Of a DNA stretch of 64,000 bases, positions 23,453 to 33,043 are shown piece after piece. Made by a program: the position numbers and the translations under genes. The DNA lies in the NCBI RefSeq assembly GCF_031582905.1, contig NZ_CP133990.1, positions 1,550,001 to 1,614,000 on the forward strand. The letters run 5' to 3'. A model generated the notes under the pieces. It was not told the DNA's origin. It was given only the letters and a program-made list of their open reading frames with translations, and searched no databases. The DNA is from Pengzhenrongella sp031582905 (GTDB lineage Bacteria > Actinomycetota > Actinomycetes > Actinomycetales > Cellulomonadaceae). Within the stretch, counting starts at the first letter, position 1. Each line of letters starts with the position of its first letter.

Positions 23453-26224
23453 GTGAGTGAGAACCAGCCAGACGCCGCCACCGCGACCACCACCACCACC
23501 ACCACCGCGGCCGCGGCCGAGATCGACCTCGTCGGCGGTGCGCCCGGGCCCCGCCCCCGCCTGCTCCTCGTCGACGGGCACTCGATGGCGTTCCGGGCGT
23601 TCTTCGCCCTCCCGGTCGACAAGTTCTCCACGGTCAACGGCGACCCGACGAACGCGGTGTACGGGTTCACGTCGATGCTCGCCAACCTCCTGCGCGACGA
23701 GGCGCCCACGCACGTCGCGGTCGCCTTCGACGCCGGCCGGTCCACCTTCCGGACCGAGCAGTACGCGGAGTACAAGGGAACGCGCGACGCGACGCCGGAG
23801 CCCTTCCGGGGGCAGGTCGCCCTCATCCGCCGAGTCCTGGACGCCATGCGCATCCCGGTGCTGGAGAAGCCGAACTTCGAGGCGGACGACATCCTCGCCA
23901 CCCTCTCCGTGCAGGCGCAGGGCGCCGGCATGGACGTGCTGATCAGCTCGGGTGACCGGGACATGTTCCAGCTCGTCAACGACCACGTCACGGTGCTGTA
24001 CCCGGTGCGCGGCGTGAGCGACCTGTGGCGCATGACGCCCGAGGCGGTGACCGAGCGCTACGGCGTCGGGCCCGAGCGCTACTCCGACCTCGCCGCGCTC
24101 GTGGGGGAGTCCAGCGACAACCTCCCGGGGATCCCCGGGGTGGGCCCGAAGACGGCGGCGAAGTGGATCACGACGTACGGCGGGCTCGAGGGCGTCGTCG
24201 CGCACGTCGACAAGATCACCGGCAAGGCCGGTGCGTCGCTGCGGGAGAACCTCGACCAGGTGCTGCTCAACCGCCGGCTCAACCGCCTGCTGACCGACGT
24301 CGAGCTGCCGCTGAGCCCGGTGGAGCTCGCGGTCCAGCCGTGGGACCGGGACGCGATGCTCACGGTCTTCGACGAGCTCGAGTTCCGCGTGCTGCGCGAG
24401 CGGATGTTCGCGATGGTCATGGCCGAGCAGGCGCCGCCGGAGCCCGTCGAGGCCGCCGAGCTGACCCTCGTCACGCCGGCCGCGGGGGAGCTGGCCGCCT
24501 GGCTGCGGGCGCGCGCGGGCCACCGCCTCGCGATCGACGTCCAGGGCAAGGGCACCCCGGTGGGCGGGGACGCCTGGAGCGTCGCGGTCGTCGACGCGAC
24601 CGGGGAGGCCGTCGTCGTCGACCTCGCCGACGTCGACCCCGCGGACGAGCGGGCCCTCGCCGCGTGGCTCGCCGACCCGGACGCCGCGGTGACCGTCCAC
24701 GGCGCGAAGGCGGCGTCCCACGCGCTCGCCGCCCGCGGCCTGCCGCTCGCCGGCGTGACGTTCGACGTCGAGCTCGCCGCCTACCTGTGCGAGCCGGACC
24801 GGCGCGCCTACGGACTGGCCGAGCTCACGTTCTCCTACCTGCGCCGCGAGCTCACCACCGACGGCGCCGGGGCCGGCGACCAGGGCGCGCTCGACCTGGG
24901 GCTGGACGGCAACGACGACGCCCGGCGGGCGGCCGTGCGCGCCGCGGCCGTCGCCGACCTCACCGACGTCCTCGCCGCCGAGCTCGACACCCGCGGCGCG
25001 GCGCGGCTGCTCGCGGACCTGGAGCTGCCGCTCGTCGACGTGCTGGGTCGCATGGAGCGCACCGGCATCGCCGCGGACCGCGAGCACCTCGCCGAGCTCG
25101 AGCGGTACTTCGACGGCATCGTCACGAGCGAGGCGGCCGACGCGTACGCGGCGATCGGGCGCGAGGTGAACCTCGGGTCCCCGAAGCAGCTCCAGGAGGT
25201 CCTCTTCGACCAGCTGGGCATGCCGAAGACGAAGAAGATCAAGTCCGGGTGGACGACGGACGCGGCCGCGCTGACCGACCTCTACGCGCGCACCGAGCAC
25301 CCGTTCCTGCAGCACCTGCTCGCGCACCGCGACGCCATCCGGCTGCGGCAGACGGTCGAGGGCCTGCTGCGGTCGGTCGCCGACGACGGCCGCATCCACA
25401 CCACGTTCATGCAGACCATCGCCGCCACCGGGCGATTGTCGTCCACCGACCCGAACCTGCAGAACATCCCGATCCGCACCGAGGACGGTCGCCGGATCCG
25501 TCGGGTCTTCGTCGTGGGCCCCGGGTACGAGACGCTGCTGACCGCCGACTACAGCCAGATCGAGATGCGGATCATGGCGCACCTGTCCGGCGACGAGGGG
25601 CTCATCGAGGCGTTCCGGTCGGGCGAGGACCTGCACCGGTATGTGGGCTCGCGCGTGTTCGGCGTCGCCACGCAGGACGTCACGAGCGAGATGCGCTCGA
25701 AGATCAAGGCGATGTCCTACGGGCTCGCGTACGGGTTGTCGTCGTTCGGGCTGTCCAAGCAGCTCGACATCGCCGTCGGCGAGGCGGCGGGCCTCATGGA
25801 GGACTACTTCTCCCGGTTCGGTGGCGTCCGGGACTACCTCACCGGGGTCGTCGACGAGGCTCGAGCGACCGGGTACACCGCGACCATCCTCGGCCGGCGG
25901 CGCTACCTGCCGGACCTCACGAGCGACAACCGGCAGCGCCGCGACGTCGCCGAGCGGATGGCGCTCAACGCACCGATCCAGGGCAGCGCGGCGGACCTCA
26001 TCAAGGTCGCGATGCTCGGCGTGGACCGTGAGCTCGCCCGCCGCGGGCTCCGGTCCCGGCTGCTTCTGCAGGTCCACGACGAGCTGGTGCTCGAGGTCGC
26101 GGCGGGGGAGCGGGACGAGGTCGAGGCCCTCGTACGGGAGCAGATGGGGTCGGCGGCGGACCTGTCGGTGCCGCTCGACGTGTCGGTGGGAGCCGGCCGG
26201 AGCTGGCACGAAGCCGGTCACTGA
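23453..26224 (+). CDS. polA: DNA polymerase I
   Basis: 923 residues. N-terminal 5'-3' exonuclease (LLLVDGHSMAFRAFFALP, EADDILATL, SSGDRDMFQLV, GVGPKTAAKWI); a middle 3'-5' exonuclease-like domain (about 350-530) whose metal-binding acidic residues are not recognisable, as in other actinobacterial Pol I, so probably no proofreading; and the polymerase domain with motif A (LLTADYSQIEMRIMAHLSGD), the O-helix region (KIKAMSYGLAYGLSSFGLS) and motif C (QVHDELVLEV). A TA-rich threonine/alanine stretch (residues 8-20) is low complexity. GTG 23453 is seven bases after TAGGTT and without a ribosome binding site, so probably leaderless; ATG 23432 is the alternative. Fills gaps in excision repair, matching the uvr genes in this window. 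Confidence 0.95.
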   Translation: MSENQPDAATATTTTTTTAAAAEIDLVGGAPGPRPRLLLVDGHSMAFRAFFALPVDKFSTVNGDPTNAVYGFTSMLANLLRDEAPTHVAVAFDAGRSTFRTEQYAEYKGTRDATPEPFRGQVALIRRVLDAMRIPVLEKPNFEADDILATLSVQAQGAGMDVLISSGDRDMFQLVNDHVTVLYPVRGVSDLWRMTPEAVTERYGVGPERYSDLAALVGESSDNLPGIPGVGPKTAAKWITTYGGLEGVVAHVDKITGKAGASLRENLDQVLLNRRLNRLLTDVELPLSPVELAVQPWDRDAMLTVFDELEFRVLRERMFAMVMAEQAPPEPVEAAELTLVTPAAGELAAWLRARAGHRLAIDVQGKGTPVGGDAWSVAVVDATGEAVVVDLADVDPADERALAAWLADPDAAVTVHGAKAASHALAARGLPLAGVTFDVELAAYLCEPDRRAYGLAELTFSYLRRELTTDGAGAGDQGALDLGLDGNDDARRAAVRAAAVADLTDVLAAELDTRGAARLLADLELPLVDVLGRMERTGIAADREHLAELERYFDGIVTSEAADAYAAIGREVNLGSPKQLQEVLFDQLGMPKTKKIKSGWTTDAAALTDLYARTEHPFLQHLLAHRDAIRLRQTVEGLLRSVADDGRIHTTFMQTIAATGRLSSTDPNLQNIPIRTEDGRRIRRVFVVGPGYETLLTADYSQIEMRIMAHLSGDEGLIEAFRSGEDLHRYVGSRVFGVATQDVTSEMRSKIKAMSYGLAYGLSSFGLSKQLDIAVGEAAGLMEDYFSRFGGVRDYLTGVVDEARATGYTATILGRRRYLPDLTSDNRQRRDVAERMALNAPIQGSAADLIKVAMLGVDRELARRGLRSRLLLQVHDELVLEVAAGERDEVEALVREQMGSAADLSVPLDVSVGAGRSWHEAGH

Positions 26225-26234
26225 GGACCGGTTT

Positions 26235-26270
26235 GCCCGGCGGCGCCGGCTGATGCCGGCGTCGCCGGGC
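26235..26270 (+). terminator. polA terminator
   Basis: GCCCGGCGGCGCCGGC / GCCGGCGTCGCCGGGC, 16-bp stem with one wobble pair and loop TGAT, ten bases after the polA stop. Confidence 0.75.
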
Positions 26271-26375
26271 GGGTCTGCGCGAATCTGTGCGGCGTTTCGC
26301 CGACGCGCGATCGGTGACGTGCGCCACAGTGTGCGCGGTGGCAACGCGGCCACACCCTGGTGACACGGAGGCTCA

Positions 26376-26714
26376 ATGTCCGAGCTGGCGCACCCGCCTG
26401 ACGCGGAAACCGATTACGAGCGCGTCCAGCGCTCGCCGGAGTTCCAAGCGCTCAGACGTCGGTTCCGGAAGTTCGTCTTCCCGATGACCGGCCTTTTCCT
26501 CGCCTGGTATCTCGTCTACGTGCTCCTCGCGGCCTACGCGCCGGACTTCATGAGCATCCGGGTGACCGGGAACATCACCGTGGGCCTGCTGTTCGGCCTC
26601 GGTCAGTTCGTGTCGACGTTCGCCATCACCATGATCTACGCCCGCTGGGCCAATACGCACCAGGACCCGATCGCGGACGAGCTCCGCCAGCGCATCGAAG
26701 GGCGGGACCTGTGA
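26376..26714 (+). CDS. DUF485 membrane protein, YjcH-like partner of ActP
   Basis: 112 residues: a soluble start (DYERVQRSPEFQALRRRFRKFVFP, the DUF485 signature) and two membrane helices (TGLFLAWYLVYVLLAAYAPDF and ITVGLLFGLGQFVSTFAITMI). DUF485 proteins are almost always encoded next to acetate/solute symporters of the ActP type and may assist them. Here actP follows 57 bases later, so the two form an operon. Confidence 0.92.
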   Translation: MSELAHPPDAETDYERVQRSPEFQALRRRFRKFVFPMTGLFLAWYLVYVLLAAYAPDFMSIRVTGNITVGLLFGLGQFVSTFAITMIYARWANTHQDPIADELRQRIEGRDL

Positions 26715-26771
26715 GCCGGGGAGGCGCTGGGAGCGCAGCGAGCAGGGCACCGTCGGCGAGATGGAGGCATC

Positions 26772-28421
26772 GTGAACGGCATCATCGTCGCCGGGGCCGA
26801 GGCGACCGAGGTCGGCAACCCGGCCGTCAACATCGCGATCTTCGGGCTCTTCGTCGCGGTGACAATGGTCATCGTGTTCCGCGCCTCGCGCACCAACAAG
26901 ACCGCCGCGGACTACTACGCGGGCGGTCGGTCCTTCACCGGGCCGCAGAACGGCACCGCGATCGCGGGCGACTACCTCTCGGCGGCCAGCTTCCTCGGCA
27001 TCGCCGGGGCCATCGCGGTCAACGGGTACGACGGATTCATGTACTCCATCGGCTTCCTCGTGGCGTGGCTGGTCGCGCTGCTGCTGGTGGCGGAGCTGCT
27101 GCGCAACACCGGCAAGTTCACGATGGCCGACGTCCTGTCGTTCCGGCTCAGGCAGCGCCCGGTCCGGATGGCCGCGGCGATCGCCACCCTGGCCGTCATC
27201 TTCTTCTACCTGCTGGCGCAGATGGCCGGTGCCGGCGGACTCGTCGCCCTGCTGCTGGGCATCTCGTCCTCGGCCGGGCAGAGCCTCGTCGTCGTCGTGG
27301 TCGGCGCGCTCATGATCCTGTACGTCCTGGTCGGTGGCATGAAGGGCACCACCTGGGTGCAGATCATCAAGGCCGTCCTGCTGATCGCCGGCGCCGCGGT
27401 GATGACGATCTGGGTGCTGGCCAAGTTCGGATTCAACCTGTCGGAGGTCATCCAGGGCGCCGTCGACCAGTTCGGCGAGGGCGGGGAGGCCCTCGTCGAG
27501 CCCGGCAAGCAGTACGGCGCGACCGCGATGAGCAAGCTCAACTTCCTCTCGCTCGGGCTCGCGCTCGTGCTCGGGACGGCGGGTCTGCCGCACGTGCTCA
27601 TGCGCTTCTACACGGTCCCGACCGCCAAGGAGGCCCGTCGTTCCGTCGTGTGGGCCATCTGGCTCATCGGCATCTTCTACCTGTTCACGCTCGTGCTCGG
27701 CTACGGCGCCGGTGCTCTGGTCGGCACGGACGAGATCCTCGCTGCCCCCGGTGGCGTGAACTCCGCGGCGCCGCTGCTCGCGTTCGCGCTCGGTGGGGAG
27801 ATCCTGCTCGGGATCATCGCGGCGGTGGCGTTCGCGACGATCCTCGCGGTGGTCGCCGGGCTGACGATCACCGCCGCCGCGACCTTCGCGCACGACATCT
27901 ACGCGTCGGTCATCAAGCACGGGCAGGTCAACCCCGACGGCGAGGTGCGGGTCGCGCGCATCACCGTCGTGGTCATCGGTGTCCTCGCGATCATCGGCGG
28001 CATCTTCGCCCAGGGGCAGAACATCGCCTTCCTGGTCGCGCTCGCCTTCGCGGTGGCCGCCAGCGCCAACCTGCCGACGATCCTCTACTCGCTCTTCTGG
28101 AAGCGGTTCAACACGACCGGGGCGCTGTGGAGCATCTACGGCGGGCTGATCTCCTGCATCGTGCTCATCGCGTTCTCGCCGGTGGTGTCGGGCAAGGTGG
28201 ATGCGGACGGCAACAGCCTGTCGATGATCAAGAACGCCGCCGTGGACTTCGCGATCTTCCCGCTCGAGAACCCCGGCATCGTGTCGATCCCGCTCGGCTT
28301 CCTGCTGGGCTGGATCGGCACGCAGGTGGGCAAGAAGGACGCGTCCCCGGAGAAGTTCGCCGAGATGGAGGTCCGGTCGCTGACCGGGGCCGGCTCGGAG
28401 AAGGCCGTGGTCAACCACTGA
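26772..28421 (+). CDS. actP: Cation/acetate symporter
   Basis: 549 residues with about 13 membrane helices, sodium:solute symporter family. Family marks: ADYYAGGRSFTGPQNGTAIAGDYLSAASFLG at the sodium-binding first helices (motif split at the 20-residue limit: ADYYAGGRSFTGPQNG, then AIAGDYLSAASFLG), LMILYVLVGGMKGTTWVQ and GLPHVLMRFYTVP. GTG 26772 is preceded by GGAGG. It follows the DUF485 gene, and acetate or a similar short-chain acid is the expected substrate. It ends just before a strong hairpin at 28441. Confidence 0.92.
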   Translation: MNGIIVAGAEATEVGNPAVNIAIFGLFVAVTMVIVFRASRTNKTAADYYAGGRSFTGPQNGTAIAGDYLSAASFLGIAGAIAVNGYDGFMYSIGFLVAWLVALLLVAELLRNTGKFTMADVLSFRLRQRPVRMAAAIATLAVIFFYLLAQMAGAGGLVALLLGISSSAGQSLVVVVVGALMILYVLVGGMKGTTWVQIIKAVLLIAGAAVMTIWVLAKFGFNLSEVIQGAVDQFGEGGEALVEPGKQYGATAMSKLNFLSLGLALVLGTAGLPHVLMRFYTVPTAKEARRSVVWAIWLIGIFYLFTLVLGYGAGALVGTDEILAAPGGVNSAAPLLAFALGGEILLGIIAAVAFATILAVVAGLTITAAATFAHDIYASVIKHGQVNPDGEVRVARITVVVIGVLAIIGGIFAQGQNIAFLVALAFAVAASANLPTILYSLFWKRFNTTGALWSIYGGLISCIVLIAFSPVVSGKVDADGNSLSMIKNAAVDFAIFPLENPGIVSIPLGFLLGWIGTQVGKKDASPEKFAEMEVRSLTGAGSEKAVVNH

Positions 28422-28440
28422 CCCTTCCGGCGCCCGGCCC

Positions 28441-28480
28441 GCGGTGCCCGCGTCCACCACCCGGTGGGCGCGGGCACCGC
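28441..28480. terminator. Terminator between actP and the convergent methyltransferase
   Basis: GCGGTGCCCGCGTCCACC / GGTGGGCGCGGGCACCGC, 18-bp stem with one wobble and loop ACCC, between convergent genes. Confidence 0.8.
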
Positions 28481-28502
28481 GTCGTCCGGCCGGATCAGCG
28501 GG

Positions 28503-29324
28503 TCAGCTGCTGGGGCCGGCGGGGCGGCGGGTGCAGAAGATCGCCGTCCCGGGCAGGCGCGCGCCGCGCACCGGCCCCCAGCCGCCCCACGTCCGGTCGT
28601 GGCCGGCCGGCCACGGCGGCTCCACCAGGCGCTCGAGCACGAGGCCGGCCGCGACGACGTCGGCGACGTGGTCCCCGAGGGTGCGGTGGTACTCGGCGTA
28701 GACCACGGCCCCGGCCGTGTCGGTCTCCACGTAGGGCCGCCGGTCGAAGTAGGACCGGGTGGCCGTGAGGCCGCGCTCGGAGGGGTCGTCGGGGAACGCC
28801 CAGCGCAGCGGGTGCGTCACCGCGAACACCCACCGGCCCCCGGGCCGCAGCACGCGGGCGACCTCGGCGTGCACCCGCGCGGTGTCAGGCACGAACGGCA
28901 GCGCGCCGAACGCGGTGAAGACGACGTCGAAGCACGCGTCGGCGAACGGCAGCGCACGCGCGTCCGCCTGGACCGCCGGGGCGACGACGCCGGTGCGCTC
29001 GTCCAGCGCGCGACCCGCCCGCAGCATGCCGCCCGACACGTCCGTGGCGACCGCCCGGGCACCGGCCGTGCGCAGCCACCGCGTGCACTGCGCCGCGCCC
29101 GCGCCCACCTCGAGCACGTCCCGCCCGACGACGTCGCCGAGCAGCCGCGCGTCCTGCTCGCGCAGGCCCTCCGGGCACCAGAGGAAGTCCGCCGGCCCGA
29201 GGAAGTCGCCGTGCTCGTCGAGGTACTCCGCGGCGTTCGCGTCCCACCAGGGGCGGCCCGCGGCGCCACCGGCGTCGTCGGGCACGTCGCGGTAGCCGGC
29301 AGAACCCAGGCTGTGCTGCGTCAT
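28503..29324 (-). CDS. Class I SAM-dependent methyltransferase
   Basis: 273 residues. SAM-binding motif I VLEVGAGAAQCTRWL, acidic end of strand 2 (ATDVSG), motif with Asp-Ala (QADARALPFADACFDVVF) and post-motif region (VARVLRPGGRWVFAVTHPLRW) make the Methyltransf_11 fold. An N-terminal segment (RPWWDANAAEYLDEHGDFLGPADFLWCPEGL; recognised in pieces) is typical of an actinobacterial group of unknown substrate. ATG 29324 is chosen since conserved sequence begins soon after; the frame is open to 29678 without conservation and would cover the promoter of the divergent transporter operon. Confidence 0.85.
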   Translation of the reverse strand: MTQHSLGSAGYRDVPDDAGGAAGRPWWDANAAEYLDEHGDFLGPADFLWCPEGLREQDARLLGDVVGRDVLEVGAGAAQCTRWLRTAGARAVATDVSGGMLRAGRALDERTGVVAPAVQADARALPFADACFDVVFTAFGALPFVPDTARVHAEVARVLRPGGRWVFAVTHPLRWAFPDDPSERGLTATRSYFDRRPYVETDTAGAVVYAEYHRTLGDHVADVVAAGLVLERLVEPPWPAGHDRTWGGWGPVRGARLPGTAIFCTRRPAGPSS

Positions 29325-29427
29325 GCGACCAGTCTGTCGTGTGACAGGGGCGTGATCGCGATGGTCTAGCCTTCGGGGCGTCCTGCCGCAGGTCGGCGGT
29401 CCCGGCGTGTTACGGAGAGTGATCGAT

Positions 29428-31086
29428 GTGAAGAAGTGGCTGAAGGTGGGTGGCGCGGGCGTCGCGATGGCGTTGGCGCTCACCGCGTGCGCCGAGAGCG
29501 ACCGCGACGCGGCGCAGGACCCGGACGCCTCGGCGACCAGCGACGGTGGACGTGACACGTTCATCTTCGCGGCGTCGGCCGACCCGGCGTCGCTGGACCC
29601 GGCGTTCGCGAACGACGGCGAGTCCTTCCGCGTGGCCCGGCAGATCTTCGAGGGCCTCGTCGGCACGGTCCCCGGCACGGCCGACCCGGCCCCGCTGCTC
29701 GCGGAGTCGTGGGAGGTCAGCGACGACGGCCTGACCTACACGTTCGACCTCAAGGAGGGCGTGACCTTCCACGACGGGACGCCGTTCGACGCCGAGGCCG
29801 TCTGCTTCAACTTCGAGCGGTGGAACAACTTCACCGGGATCCTGCAGTCCGAGAGCCTGTCCTACTACTGGGGCAAGGTGAACGGCGGCTTCGCGAACAC
29901 CGAGAACGGCAAGTACGAGTCCTGCGAGGCGCAGGACGAGAGCACGGCCGTCATCTCGATGAAGAGCCCGCTGCCGGAGTTCATCTCCGCGCTGTCGCTG
30001 CCGTCCTTCTCCATGCAGTCCCCGACGGCGCTGCAGGAGTACGCCGCCGACGAGGTGGGCGGCGACGAGGCGGCGCCCGTGCTGCCCGAGTACGCCACCG
30101 CGCACCCGACCGGCACCGGCCCGTTCCAGTTCGGCTCGTGGACGCGCGACCAGCAGGTCGAGCTCACCGCCTACCCGGACTACTGGGGTGAGCAGGGGCA
30201 GGTCCAGCGGATCGTGTTCCCGATCATCTCGGACCCCACCGCCCGCCGGCAGGCGCTGCAGGCCGGTGACATCGACGGCTACGACCTCGTCGGGCCGGCC
30301 GACGTCCAGGCGCTCGAGGACGAGGGCTTCCAGATCGTCAACCGCGACCCGTTCAACGTCCTGTACCTGGGCATGAACCAGGCGAACCCCGAGCTCGCGG
30401 ACATCCGCGTCCGGCAGGCCATCGCGCACGCCATCAACAAGGAGTCGATGGTCGCCCAGACGCTGCCCGAGGGCACCGAGGTCGCCACGAACTTCGTGCC
30501 CCCGGCGGTGGAGGGCTGGAGCGACGCGGTGGAGACGTACGACTACGACCCGGACCTGGCGCGCCAGCTCCTGGCCGAGGCCGGCAAGTCGGACCTGACG
30601 ATCGACTTCAACTACCCGACCAACGTCTCGCGGCCGTACATGCCGTCCCCGGAGCAGACGTTCCAGTCGGTCGCCGCGGACCTCGAGGAGGTCGGCATCA
30701 CCGTGAACCCGGTCCCCGAGGCGTGGTCGCCGGACTACCTCGACCGCATCCAGGGCAACCCGGACCACGGCCTGCACCTGCTCGGCTGGACCGGTGACTA
30801 CAACGACACCTACAACTTCATCGGCGTGTTCTTCGGCGCACCGTCGAACGAGTGGGGCTTCACCGACCCCGAGCTGCACGACGCCATCAACGCGGCGCGC
30901 TACCAGGCGAGCAAGGACGAGCAGATCGCCGCGTACGAGGCCGCCAACGAGGCCATCCTCGCCAAGCTCCCCGGCGTGCCGCTGGCCCACCCGGTGCCCT
31001 CGCTGGCGTTCAAGCCGGAGATCCAGGGCTACCCGGCCTCGCCCGTGCAGGACGAGGTCTACAACGTCATCACGATCGACGGCTGA
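29428..31086 (+). CDS. Dipeptide-type ABC transporter substrate-binding lipoprotein
   Basis: 552 residues, SBP_bac_5 family. Signal peptide with lipobox LTAC (about residue 20); then DTFIFAASADPASLDPAFAND, a typical start of the family, LAESWEVSDDGLTYTFDLKEGVTFHDGTPF (read in two halves) and ADIRVRQAIAHAINKESMV. GTG 29428 fits the signal peptide, with GGAGAG about nine bases upstream. It heads an operon with two permeases and a double ATPase. Substrates of this family include peptides, nickel and sugars; the sequence alone does not tell which. Confidence 0.9.
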   Translation: MKKWLKVGGAGVAMALALTACAESDRDAAQDPDASATSDGGRDTFIFAASADPASLDPAFANDGESFRVARQIFEGLVGTVPGTADPAPLLAESWEVSDDGLTYTFDLKEGVTFHDGTPFDAEAVCFNFERWNNFTGILQSESLSYYWGKVNGGFANTENGKYESCEAQDESTAVISMKSPLPEFISALSLPSFSMQSPTALQEYAADEVGGDEAAPVLPEYATAHPTGTGPFQFGSWTRDQQVELTAYPDYWGEQGQVQRIVFPIISDPTARRQALQAGDIDGYDLVGPADVQALEDEGFQIVNRDPFNVLYLGMNQANPELADIRVRQAIAHAINKESMVAQTLPEGTEVATNFVPPAVEGWSDAVETYDYDPDLARQLLAEAGKSDLTIDFNYPTNVSRPYMPSPEQTFQSVAADLEEVGITVNPVPEAWSPDYLDRIQGNPDHGLHLLGWTGDYNDTYNFIGVFFGAPSNEWGFTDPELHDAINAARYQASKDEQIAAYEAANEAILAKLPGVPLAHPVPSLAFKPEIQGYPASPVQDEVYNVITIDG

Positions 31087-31098
31087 GCGCACGGATCG

Positions 31099-32102
31099 AT
31101 GGCCCGTCTCGTCCTGCAGCGCCTCGCGCTGCTGATCCCGACCCTGCTCGGGTTGTCGATCCTGCTGTTCCTGTGGGTGCGCGCTCTCCCGGGCGGGCCG
31201 GCAACGGCCCTCCTGGGGGAGCGCGCGACCCCGGAGGCGGTCGCGAACATCAACCGCCTCTACGGCTTCGACAAGCCCCTGGTCGAGCAGTACGCGACCT
31301 GGCTCGGTCAGCTCCTCCAGGGCAACTTCGGGGCGTCCACCCGGACCGGGACGCCCGTCCTCGAGGCGTTCCTCAGCCGCTTCCCCGCGACGATCGAGCT
31401 CACGATCGTGGCGCTCGTCCTCGCGATCGGCGTCGGCATCCCGCTCGGCTACATCGCCGCTCGGCACCAGGGCCGGTTCCTCGACCACACGACGGTCGTC
31501 GCCTCCCTGCTCGGCGTCACGATCCCGGTGTTCTTCCTCGCGTTCCTGCTCAAGTACGTGTTCGCGGTCGAGCTCGGCTGGTTCCCGTCCGCCGGGCGCC
31601 TCGACCCGACGATCCTGGCGACCCACCCGACCGGCTTCTACGTCCTCGACGGGCTCATGACCCGGGAGTGGGACGCCGCCTGGGACGCGCTCAAGCACCT
31701 CATCCTCCCGGGGATCGCGCTGGGCTCCATCCCGCTGGCGATCATCGCCCGCATCACCCGCGCCTCGGTCATCGAGGTCCAGAGCGCCGACTTCGTGCGG
31801 ACCGCCCGCGCGAAGGGCTTCGGCCGCCGCGCCTGCGCCGCCGCGTGGTCATCCGCAACGCGATGCTGCCCGTCGCCACGACGATCGGCCTCCAGGTCGG
31901 CCTGCTGCTGTCCGGGGCGGTCCTCACCGAGACGGTGTTCGCGTTCAACGGCATCGGCAGCTTCCTGGCGCAGGCGATCTTCAACCTCGACTACGCCGTG
32001 CTGCAGGGCTTCATCCTCTTCGTCGCGGTGATCTACGCCCTGGCGAACCTCGCCGTGGACGTGTCCTACGGCCTCATCGACCCCAGGATGCGTGTGCGAT
32101 GA
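31099..32102 (+). CDS. ABC transporter permease DppB-like, one frameshift
   Basis: About 334 residues after correction. N-terminal LALLIPTLLGLSILLFLWVRALPGGPA is the family's first helix; LVEQYATWLGQLLQGNFGAS follows. The frame shifts at about 31821-31835 (GGCCGCCGCGCCTGC) inside the coupling loop (VRTARAKGFGRR, resuming as VVIRNAMLPVATTIGLQVG). One missing C restores it. The rest is a normal BPD_transp_1 end (DLNYAVLQGF-like, VDVSYGLIDPRMRVR). Its stop overlaps the next ATG (ATGA at 32099). Confidence 0.85.
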
Positions 32103-33043
32103 CCACCGAACCCGCCGCCCAGGACGTCGTCCGGCAGACCGCGGTGCCGGGCACCCCGCCGGACGGGCCCGACGACGCCGGTGCCAACCTCTGGGTCGTC
32201 GCGGCGCGCCGGATGCGCCGCAACCCCGGGGCGATCATCGGCGCCGCGATCGTGCTCGTGTTCCTGCTCGTCGCGCTGCTCGCGCCGCTGCTCGCGCCGT
32301 ACGGCGCCGAGGCCCTCCCCGGCCGCTCCGAGATCCGGCCCACGTTCATCCCCGGGCCCTCCGAGGACTACCTGCTCGGTCTGGACCGCTACGGCGGCGA
32401 CCTGCTGAGCAAGCTCATCTGGGGTGCGCGCGCGTCGCTGCTCATCGGCGTGCTGTCCACGCTGCTCGGGCTCGCGGGCGGTGCGCTGCTCGGCCTGCTC
32501 GCCGGCGCGTTCGGCGGCTGGGTCGACGCGGTGACGATGCGACTGGTCGACCTCATGCTGTCCGTGCCGTCGCTGCTGCTCGCGGTGTCGATCGCCGCGG
32601 TCATCGGGCAGACGCCGCGTGCGGTGATCATCGCGATCGGCGTCGTGCAGGTGCCGATCTTCGCCCGGCTGCTGCGGGGCTCGATGCTCGCCCAGCGCGG
32701 GCAGGACTACGTCCTCGCGGCGACCTCGCTGGGGCTGAGGCGGCGCACCGTGGTGATGAGCCACGTGCTGCCCAACAGCGTCAGCCCGGTCATCGTGCAG
32801 GCCACCCTCATGCTCGCGACCGCGGTCATCGAGGCCGCGGCGCTGTCCTTCCTCGGCCTCGGTGGCGGGTCGCCGACCACCGCGGAGTGGGGGCGCATGC
32901 TCACCGCGGCGCAGAACGAGCTCGAGGTCGCGCCGCGCCTGGCGCTGTGGCCGGGTGCCTGCATCGCGGTCACCGCACTGGGCTTCACCCTGTTCGGCGA
33001 GGCGCTGCGCGAGGCGCTGGACCCCAAGACGAGGAAGAGGTGA
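32099..33043 (+). CDS. ABC transporter permease DppC-like
   Basis: 314 residues. An N-terminal polar tail leads to the OppC-N helix (RRMRRNPGAIIGAAIVLVFLLVALLAPLLAP, seen in pieces), then the conserved LGLDRYGGDLLSKLIWGARASL and the coupling loop RGSMLAQRGQDYVLAATSLG. About six membrane helices. Overlaps both neighbours by four bases (ATGA start; stop overlapping the GTG of the ATPase gene), so the operon is tightly coupled. Confidence 0.92.
   Translation: MTTEPAAQDVVRQTAVPGTPPDGPDDAGANLWVVAARRMRRNPGAIIGAAIVLVFLLVALLAPLLAPYGAEALPGRSEIRPTFIPGPSEDYLLGLDRYGGDLLSKLIWGARASLLIGVLSTLLGLAGGALLGLLAGAFGGWVDAVTMRLVDLMLSVPSLLLAVSIAAVIGQTPRAVIIAIGVVQVPIFARLLRGSMLAQRGQDYVLAATSLGLRRRTVVMSHVLPNSVSPVIVQATLMLATAVIEAAALSFLGLGGGSPTTAEWGRMLTAAQNELEVAPRLALWPGACIAVTALGFTLFGEALREALDPKTRKR

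Noticed and set aside
22688..26353. 1221-codon minus-strand frame opposite polA and the GNAT gene
   Set aside because: Mirror of polA codon bias; no recognisable domain and no start signal.
29410..31698. 762-codon minus-strand frame opposite the ABC substrate-binding gene
   Set aside because: Shadow frame; repetitive Arg/Val/Gly/Asp composition and no domain.
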